10,817 nt of DNA from Planctomycetota bacterium (GTDB lineage: Bacteria > Planctomycetota > UBA11346), in assembly GCA_024641365.1 (NCBI GenBank), contig JAHEDF010000089.1, positions 1 to 10,817 of the forward strand, given 5' to 3'. The position numbers and the translations under genes were made by a program. Under the pieces are notes generated by a model, which ran no database searches, was not told the DNA's origin, and saw nothing but the letters and a program-made list of their open reading frames with translations. Each line of letters begins with the position of its first letter. Within the stretch, counting starts at the first letter, position 1. This document shows positions 6,242-10,817 of this stretch, in pieces.

Positions 6242-6757
6242 ATGAATAGTGATGTGGGTTCTAAGAAAGCTGTCTATAAAGTATCAAATGTTCATTTCAT
6301 ATTTTTAATACTTTTAGGGTTAATAAGCCTATTTCTATTAGGCTGGAACTTTGAATATCTCTACCCACCTGGGAAAATACGAGGCCAATATTTAGTCATA
6401 TTTTCGCTGGTGCTTTGCATTATGTTTTTATATGCAGTGTGGAAATGGAGAGAATCGCTATTGTCAGTAAGAATTCACTCGGGAAAGTTAGAACTAAAAT
6501 ATTTCTTCTCTCGACGCTTACGTGTATTTAACCTAGAAGAGCTAACGAAGGTTCAATGTGCAATTGATGGCGTAAAAACCGATTCAATTAAGCATGCCAT
6601 TGATATATTAAATTATCAGGTGTTCAAAGAAAAAACGAAAGGTGCCGTGGAATTACTGTTAAAATTTAAAAACGATGAACTCCATGTACCGCCGACCACA
6701 TTCACGAAATATCAGATGAAAATTATACTGACAGGAATTAGCCACCATTGGCCTTAA
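6242..6757 (+). CDS. Hypothetical two-helix membrane protein, possible PH-like domain
   Basis: I do not recognise this 171-residue protein firmly. It has two hydrophobic segments, about residues 17-35 and 49-68, joined by a short loop (NFEYLYPPGKIRG), and then a hydrophilic, probably cytoplasmic domain of about 100 residues. The start of that domain, LLSVRIHSGKLELKYFFSRRLRVFNLEELTKV, has the strand pattern and basic turn seen in bacterial PH-like (bPH) membrane proteins; this resemblance is weak. The DNA is visibly more AT-rich than its neighbours, and codon choice differs (more AGA, ATA and TTT). It is a single gene closed off by the terminator at 6162-6201 and the repeat cluster at 6793-6950. 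No good Shine-Dalgarno precedes the ATG at 6242. It may be a recently acquired or fast-evolving accessory gene. Confidence 0.7.
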   Translation: MNSDVGSKKAVYKVSNVHFIFLILLGLISLFLLGWNFEYLYPPGKIRGQYLVIFSLVLCIMFLYAVWKWRESLLSVRIHSGKLELKYFFSRRLRVFNLEELTKVQCAIDGVKTDSIKHAIDILNYQVFKEKTKGAVELLLKFKNDELHVPPTTFTKYQMKIILTGISHHWP

Positions 6758-6792
6758 ATTGTAAGCTAAATACATTAGTACAATTAATTGTC

Positions 6793-6950
6793 AAAAAAAT
6801 CGCAGAAGGAGTTCAGCTTCAAGGCGCCTGAGGCGACGGCGTAGCAGCGCTACGTCGAGTCTCGGGCAACGCCGAAGCTGGACCCTTACTGCGATTTTTA
6901 ACTACGTCGCGTCTCAGGCAACGCGAGCTGAACCCTTACTGCGGTTTTTA
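6793..6950. repeat. Three-copy ~50-bp repeat forming a large hairpin (REP-like, possible bidirectional terminator)
   Basis: Two direct copies lie in tandem: 6850-6900 and 6902-6950, both running CTACGTCG-GTCTC-GGCAACG to CCCTTACTGCG and TTTTTA with few differences. A third, more diverged copy at 6793-6845 is inverted relative to them, so 6793-6845 and 6849-6900 fold into a long imperfect stem with loop AGC (6846-6848). The stem is flanked by an A7 run on the left and T5 on the right, so transcripts from either strand would end in a hairpin followed by U residues. It lies between convergent genes, and the second direct copy supplies the stop codon (6948-6950) of the nitrilase gene. Tandem plus inverted copies suggest a dispersed palindromic family. 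Confidence 0.75.
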
Positions 6951-7736
6951 CTCAGGGAATGCGCGACGGAGGGCCTCCTCGCGTAATCCTTGATACCACG
7001 GTGCAAATTCACTACGTGGCTTAATAGTCGATACTAATAAACCATCAGCTATTTTATCAATTAACATTCCTCTTACATCCCAATAACCGCTGTCGACCCA
7101 ACGATCTGCGGCTGCGGTATTACATAAAATTACTGGCGTTGCCCATTCGGCGGCGCGGGCACTATAAATATTGGGAATGACCGTTTGTTTGGTGCCGGGA
7201 TCTACATCTCCACCAGCCATGTGCGCGATATTAATAAAAGCATCGACGCCACTGCGTGCTTGTGCCGCCCACAAATGACCGAAACGCATTTCGTAACAAA
7301 TAGACATCCCTAACGTCCAGCCATTAATCATAACGTTGAGTGGTGTATCGCCTGGAATAAAATGTTTTTCATCTATTGGGGTGAGCGTTTGTTTGCGATA
7401 ACGGAATGGATTCGGCCCGGCATTTATTATCAGTGCATCGTTGCTGAATTGGGTTGGCGAACGAAACGGACTGGCCGTTCCTAGCACCACAGCGATGTTG
7501 GCTTGACGCGCTGCTATTTCCAACGCCTCTTCTTCATCGCCAAGTCGACACCAATCAACGGCCGATAAATCAGGTCGCGCTGCGCTTGGATAACCAAGTA
7601 AGCTGCATTCCGGTGTTAACAATACATGAGCGCCAGCCTGCGCCGCGTCTGTTATCGCGCCACGAATGCGCTGTGCATTGGCACCGATATCATCGGTCGC
7701 TGTAAACGCAAAATTCGCAATGGTGAGTGGATTCAT
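6948..7736 (-). CDS. Carbon-nitrogen hydrolase (nitrilase superfamily)
   Basis: From the ATG at 7736 the product is 262 residues, typical of single-domain C-N hydrolases. The catalytic triad is visible: Glu43 in LLTPECSLLGYP, Lys115 in YRKQTLTP and Cys147 in GMSICYEMRF. The family cleaves amides, carbamoyl groups or omega-amides; the substrate cannot be read from the sequence. It follows the FAH-family gene by eight bases, so the two are surely one operon, and the partner suggests a catabolic or metabolite-repair role. An in-frame TTG at 7760 would overlap the FAH gene and add eight residues; the ATG start gives the usual family N-terminus (PLTIANFAF) but has no clear Shine-Dalgarno, which suggests translational coupling. 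The stop codon is contributed by the repeat copy at 6902-6950, so the natural C-terminus may have been altered by repeat insertion. Confidence 0.9.
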   Translation of the reverse strand: MNPLTIANFAFTATDDIGANAQRIRGAITDAAQAGAHVLLTPECSLLGYPSAARPDLSAVDWCRLGDEEEALEIAARQANIAVVLGTASPFRSPTQFSNDALIINAGPNPFRYRKQTLTPIDEKHFIPGDTPLNVMINGWTLGMSICYEMRFGHLWAAQARSGVDAFINIAHMAGGDVDPGTKQTVIPNIYSARAAEWATPVILCNTAAADRWVDSGYWDVRGMLIDKIADGLLVSTIKPRSEFAPWYQGLREEALRRAFPE

Positions 7737-7744
7737 AAAATTAA

Positions 7745-8599
7745 TTACGCATCGCGACAAGTTTGTCGTTGTTCGCCTAAGCCATCAATGGTTAATGCCA
7801 TGGTGTCGCCTGCTTTTAAAAACTGCGGTGGTTTTTGTCCTAAACCAACACCAGGTGGTGTACCGGTGGTGATGACATCGCCTGCTTCTAAAGTCATAAA
7901 TTGGGACAGGTAATGCACAATAAATGCTGGGTTAAAAACCATGGTTTTGGTGTTGCCATTTTGTTTGCGCACACCACTGACGTCCAAGGTCATACGTAAA
8001 TTATTCACATCAGCGACTTCATCGCTGGTCAACAACCATGGTCCGAGCGGATTAAAAGTATCACAACTTTTTCCTTTGGTCCATTGTCCGCCACGTTCAA
8101 TTTGAAATTCGCGTTCACTCACATCGTTGGAAATACAATAACCAGCAATGTGTGCAGTAGTAGATTCTAAGGATGGTAAATAACGAGCCGTTTTTCCAAT
8201 AATAACGCCCAGTTCCACTTCCCAGTCGGTCTTTTGTGATTTGCGTGGAATTAATACATCATCATAAGGGCCAACAACGGTGTTGGATGCTTTTAAAAAT
8301 ACCACCGGCTCAGTTGGGACAGGCATCCCGGATTCAGCGGCGTGGTCAGCATAATTTAAGCCGATACACACAACTTTTCCTGGGCGTGCGACTGGCGCTC
8401 CCCAACGAATTTCTTTCGGCACCAACGGCATTGCTGCGATTTCTGATGCACTCAATTTTGCTAAGCGTTCCAATCCGCCCGCATCAAAGAAGACACGATC
8501 AAAATCAGCCGCCACCGCACTACAGTCGCGGCGTTGTCCGTCAGCGTCGATCAGTCCAGGGCGTTCTTGCCCGAATTGTCCAAAACGAATGAGTTTCAT
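7745..8599 (-). CDS. Fumarylacetoacetate hydrolase family protein, candidate 2,4-diketo-3-deoxy-sugar-acid hydrolase
   Basis: This 284-residue protein has the FAH fold: a short N-terminal domain (1-65), then KVVCIGLNYADHAAESGMP opening the catalytic domain. Metal ligands are Glu127 and Glu129 (WEVELGVIIG) and Asp159 (SNDVSERE). QWTKGKSCDTFNPLGPWL and ITTGTPPGVGLGQKPPQFLKAGD complete the signature. The family includes fumarylpyruvate hydrolase, HpcE-type enzymes, so-called ureidoglycolate lyases, and the hydrolases that cut 2,4-diketo-3-deoxy-L-fuconate or -rhamnonate to pyruvate and L-lactate. With a lactonase and L-fuconate dehydratase nearby, the last activity is the attractive guess, though this gene is in a separate operon with a nitrilase. 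The ATG at 8599 has an AAGGA Shine-Dalgarno nine bases upstream. Family certain, reaction inferred. Confidence 0.92.
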   Translation of the reverse strand: MKLIRFGQFGQERPGLIDADGQRRDCSAVAADFDRVFFDAGGLERLAKLSASEIAAMPLVPKEIRWGAPVARPGKVVCIGLNYADHAAESGMPVPTEPVVFLKASNTVVGPYDDVLIPRKSQKTDWEVELGVIIGKTARYLPSLESTTAHIAGYCISNDVSEREFQIERGGQWTKGKSCDTFNPLGPWLLTSDEVADVNNLRMTLDVSGVRKQNGNTKTMVFNPAFIVHYLSQFMTLEAGDVITTGTPPGVGLGQKPPQFLKAGDTMALTIDGLGEQRQTCRDA

Positions 8600-8649
8600 C
8601 AGCGTCGTTCCTTACGGTGAGCGGGGAGTAGACGGCACTTACGAGGATG

Positions 8650-8665
8650 CGCAACCAGAGTTGCG
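8650..8665. other. Perfect small hairpin next to the 8-bp repeat array
   Basis: CGCAAC (8650-8655) and GTTGCG (8660-8665) pair perfectly around a CAGA tetraloop. The right arm touches the first unit of the octamer array. On the minus strand it lies in the leader of the FAH gene, 50 bp before the start codon, where it could affect the mRNA leader; there is no T-run. Confidence 0.45.
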
Positions 8666-8707
8666 TCCGGAAGTCCGGAAGTCCGGAAGTCCGGAAGTCC
8701 GGAAGTC
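8665..8707. repeat. Octamer tandem array A (GTCCGGAA x5.4)
   Basis: Five perfect copies of GTCCGGAA run from 8665 to 8704, followed by GTC. The unit contains the palindrome TCCGGA. It lies in the 445-bp divergent spacer between the FAH gene and purB, about 65 bp upstream of the FAH start. Copy number may vary by slippage. It is paired with an inverted array at 8872-8907. Confidence 0.9.
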
Positions 8708-8871
8708 TTGTGTCATCGTACATATGCATCAGCACATGAATTTTATTTTACGACTACAAAATAGGTGCTTGCTACGCTTGCAAATTTTTATTCGGGTCAT
8801 TGGGCGAGAAGCGCCTCCTTTTTGCAGTTATTGATCAATCGCACCTCGCACCAGCAAACATAGTGTGCACA
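8708..8871. other. Spacer between the two octamer arrays, no gene seen
   Basis: This 164-bp AT-richer stretch has no supported gene. Its only structure is a weak 4-bp stem, GGCG-agaag-CGCC (near 8801-8813), followed by TCCTTTTT. Promoters for both divergent transcripts probably lie here or next to it, but I cannot place them. Confidence 0.4.
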
Positions 8872-8907
8872 GGACTTCCGGACCTCCGGACCTCCGGACT
8901 TCCGGAC
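8872..8907. repeat. Octamer tandem array B (GGACYTCC x4.5), inverted relative to array A
   Basis: Four copies of GGACYTCC (two with T, two with C at the fifth base) run from 8872 to 8903, followed by GGAC. Read on the other strand this is the GTCCGGAAG series of array A, so the two arrays form inverted arms about 164 bp apart and could pair over roughly 36 bp with few mismatches. Confidence 0.9.
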
Positions 8908-9044
8908 TCAGAAAGGTCCTTTTCTCTCCGCGCTCCTAATACACACTCCCCACCCGCTCGCGTCCCGTGTGGATGTCGCGCACCGATGGCGCTGTTGCCA
9001 AATCGGGACATGTTCACCGTGCTCACCTTTGCCTGATTTAATTT

Positions 9045-10478
9045 ATGCCACATGACCGCTATGATTCTCCACTGTGTTCTCGCTATGCATCGAAAGATAT
9101 GCAAAAATTATTTAGCAGTGATGTTAAATTTTCCACCTGGCGAAAATTATGGTTGGCATTAGCGCGCGCTGAAAAAGAACTTGGTCTTCCGATTACGGAC
9201 GCACAACTGCAAGAAATGAGCTCGCATCTGACCGATATTGATTTTGAATTAGCCGCTGCCGAAGAGAAAAAACGTCGCCACGATGTCATGGCACATGTGC
9301 ATACCTTTGGTGTCGCCTGTCCCTCGGCTGCACCAATTATTCATTTGGGTGCGACCAGTTGTTTCGTAACCGACAATACGGATTTAATTATTTTACGTGA
9401 TGCGTTAGACATGATCGCGGTTAAATTAGCCCGCGTCATTGATCGTTTAGCTAAATTTGCAAAAAAATATCGCGCCTTACCAACCCTTGGCTTCACACAT
9501 TTCCAAGCAGCGCAATTAACCACCGTTGGAAAACGTGCGAGTTTATGGCTGCAAGATTTACTGATGGATTTACGCGCCATCGAACGTGCCCATGGCGATT
9601 TACGCTTCCGTGGCGTCAAAGGTACCACCGGAACGCAAGGATCATTTTTAGCGTTATTCCATGGCGATCATGCCAAAGTCGAAGCCTTAGACGAAAAAGT
9701 AACCAAGGCATTCAATTTTAAATCAGCCTTTATTGTAACGGGTCAAACCTATTCGCGTAAAGTTGACTCCGAAGTATTATCGGCATTGGCCGGGCTTGGC
9801 GCCACCGCTCATAAAATGGCCACTGATATTCGTCTGTTAGCACACTTAAAAGAAATCGAAGAGCCAATCGAAAAAGATCAAATTGGTTCTTCAGCCATGG
9901 CTTATAAACGTAACCCGATGCGATCAGAACGCATTTGTTCGTTAGCACGTCACTTGACGCTGCTTGGCCAAGACGCGCATGCTACCCACAGCGTCCAATG
10001 GATGGAACGCACCTTGGACGACAGCGCCGGTCGTCGCATTTATATTCCCGAAGCATTTTTAAGCGCTGATGCAATTTTGGGTATTTTGCAAAATGTCTGC
10101 GAAGGTTTGGATGTCCACGATCAAGTAATTGCGCGCCGCATTCGTGAAGAATTACCATTCATGGCTACCGAAAATATCATCATGGCTATGGTCGAAGCTG
10201 GCGGTGACCGTCAAGAAACCCATGAGAAAATTCGCGTCTTATCACGTGAAGCGGCTGCTGAGGTGAAAGACCACGGTCGCGATAACGATTTAATTGAACG
10301 CATTCGTAAAGATGCGTTTTTCAAACCAATTATTGGCCAGCTCGATGCGTTATTAGAGCCATCCACCTTTATTGGGCGTGCGCCGGAACAAGTTGATCGC
10401 TTCATCAGTGAAGAGGTTGAGCCCGCGCTAAAACCATATGCTGGGAAATTAGCTGGTGATAGCACCTTAGCGGTGTAA
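9045..10478 (+). CDS. purB: Adenylosuccinate lyase (animal-like ADSL subfamily)
   Basis: It converts SAICAR to AICAR and adenylosuccinate to AMP in cytoplasmic purine synthesis, as a homotetramer. The 477-residue length and the motifs follow human ADSL (about 484) along the whole chain: [21 protein letters not shown] (residues 78-89), [30 protein letters not shown] (His152), [25 protein letters not shown] and [14 protein letters not shown]. The fumarase/lyase signature loop is [15 protein letters not shown] at 281-295, with the catalytic-loop serines S282/S283; the usual Pro after SSAM is Ala286. All substrate-contact motifs appear intact, so it should be active. The ATG at 9045 gives the expected N-terminus but has no clear Shine-Dalgarno. 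No purine riboswitch was seen upstream. No other purine gene is adjacent. Confidence 0.96.
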   Translation: MPHDRYDSPLCSRYASKDMQKLFSSDVKFSTWRKLWLALARAEKELGLPITDAQLQEMSSHLTDIDFELAAAEEKKRRHDVMAHVHTFGVACPSAAPIIHLGATSCFVTDNTDLIILRDALDMIAVKLARVIDRLAKFAKKYRALPTLGFTHFQAAQLTTVGKRASLWLQDLLMDLRAIERAHGDLRFRGVKGTTGTQGSFLALFHGDHAKVEALDEKVTKAFNFKSAFIVTGQTYSRKVDSEVLSALAGLGATAHKMATDIRLLAHLKEIEEPIEKDQIGSSAMAYKRNPMRSERICSLARHLTLLGQDAHATHSVQWMERTLDDSAGRRIYIPEAFLSADAILGILQNVCEGLDVHDQVIARRIREELPFMATENIIMAMVEAGGDRQETHEKIRVLSREAAAEVKDHGRDNDLIERIRKDAFFKPIIGQLDALLEPSTFIGRAPEQVDRFISEEVEPALKPYAGKLAGDSTLAV

Positions 10479-10483
10479 TGGCT

Positions 10484-10504
10484 ACTAAATGACAGTCATT
10501 TAGT
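10484..10504. terminator. Perfect inverted repeat just after purB
   Basis: ACTAAATGAC (10484-10493) and GTCATTTAGT (10495-10504) are perfect reverse complements around a single A, six bases after the purB stop. As RNA it would form a 9-bp stem with a 3-base loop. No T-run follows, so it may be a factor-assisted terminator, an mRNA-stabilising stem, or a protein-binding palindrome. Confidence 0.5.
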
Positions 10505-10578
10505 GACCGAGTCTGGGAGTCTAGACAGCGCTATATATAGGTACTCGACGGCGTGATTTGTGGTGGCAGACTGAGGCG

Positions 10579-10817
10579 ATGGCGACTGCCACCATCACCT
10601 CTCCACCTGCTGCTCCTGAGCGTCAGCCATTACATCCGTGGTTACCATGGATTGCACTTGGCATGGTCGTTGGCGGCATGGCTCCTCATGCTTTCTCGTT
10701 TGCGAGTGGCCTCTCTTTATCGCCGTTGTGGTGCTGGTTTATAATTGGTCTGCCGCTCAGCATCATTTCTTTTTTATATGCGAATAAATTTATTTGGGCT
10801 ACACGTTGGGGAATTTT
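10579..10817 (+). CDS. N-terminal part of an unrecognised membrane protein (cut by window end)
   Basis: The frame is open from the ATG at 10579 to the last base, giving 79 residues. A hydrophilic start (MATATITSPPAAPERQPLHP) is followed by two hydrophobic stretches, about residues 21-40 (WLPWIALGMVVGGMAPHAF) and 50-67 (SPLWCWFIIGLPLSIISFLY), separated by a short polar loop, then a basic Trp-rich segment (NKFIWATRWG). This looks like the start of a multi-pass inner-membrane protein. A GAGG lies only two bases before the ATG, too close for a standard site; an in-frame TTG at 10558 is an alternative start. An overlapping frame starting near 10553 has a similar length but a less convincing composition. 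I do not recognise the family. Confidence 0.6.
   Translation, partial: MATATITSPPAAPERQPLHPWLPWIALGMVVGGMAPHAFSFASGLSLSPLWCWFIIGLPLSIISFLYANKFIWATRWGI

Noticed and set aside
7737..7760. TTG start at 7760 for the nitrilase
   Set aside because: It overlaps the FAH gene and adds eight residues before the usual family N-terminus; ATG 7736 is preferred, though the lack of a Shine-Dalgarno leaves some doubt.
8665..8907. CRISPR array
   Set aside because: Units are 8 bp and contiguous with no spacers, and no cas genes are present.
8913..9044. Purine riboswitch upstream of purB
   Set aside because: I could not find the conserved three-way-junction sequence pattern or a terminator/anti-terminator pair.
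8800..9104. Plus- and minus-strand open frames through array B (8800-9036 and 8835-9104)
   Set aside because: They translate the octamer repeat into low-complexity peptide and lack homology-like features; the repeat explains the open frame.
10519..10526. GTCTAGAC palindrome after purB as an operator
   Set aside because: Eight bases is within chance expectation and it has no second copy nearby.

Overview
The window reads as chromosomal DNA of a free-living bacterium of moderate GC, most plausibly from the PVC group (Verrucomicrobiota, Lentisphaerota or relatives). This placement is inferred from four things: a Ser/Thr kinase fused to a SUMF1-type domain, a human ENOSF1-like L-fuconate dehydratase, an animal-like adenylosuccinate lyase, and intergenic spaces filled with short-unit repeats. 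No phylogenetic marker settles it. No rRNA, tRNA, CRISPR array, transposase or phage gene was seen.

Layout, left to right. (1) 1-1218: the 3' part of a plus-strand membrane-anchored Ser/Thr kinase with a C-terminal SUMF1 domain. (2) 1231-1562: a noncoding element with two nested inverted repeats, lying between convergent genes. (3) 4799 down to 1598, minus strand: a compact operon of amidohydrolase (probable L-fuconolactonase), L-fuconate dehydratase and an extended SDR oxidoreductase. Upstream of it, around 4930-5002, is a cluster of palindromes and a direct repeat that looks like an operator region. (4) 5166-6757, plus strand: a small DUF3574 lipoprotein, a BrxA/B-type bacilliredoxin followed by a clear intrinsic terminator, and an AT-rich two-helix membrane protein of unknown function. 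(5) 6793-6950: three copies of a ~50 bp repeat, two direct and one inverted, forming a large hairpin between convergent genes. (6) 8599 down to 6948, minus strand: a two-gene operon of an FAH-family hydrolase and a nitrilase-superfamily amidohydrolase. (7) 8600-9044: a divergent intergenic region with two oppositely oriented arrays of an 8-bp unit. (8) 9045-10478: purB. (9) 10579 to the end: the start of an unrecognised membrane protein.

The best functional link is catabolic. Lactonase, L-fuconate dehydratase, a dehydrogenase and an FAH-family diketo-acid hydrolase are the enzyme types of the non-phosphorylating L-fucose pathway that ends in pyruvate and L-lactate. The first three are one operon. 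The FAH gene is about 3 kb upstream in a second operon, so its membership is inference. No L-fucose transporter, fucosidase or regulator lies in the window.

The most unusual non-gene signal is that the larger intergenic spaces carry different short-period repeat families (6-, 7- and 8-bp units and a 50-bp unit), several arranged as inverted pairs.
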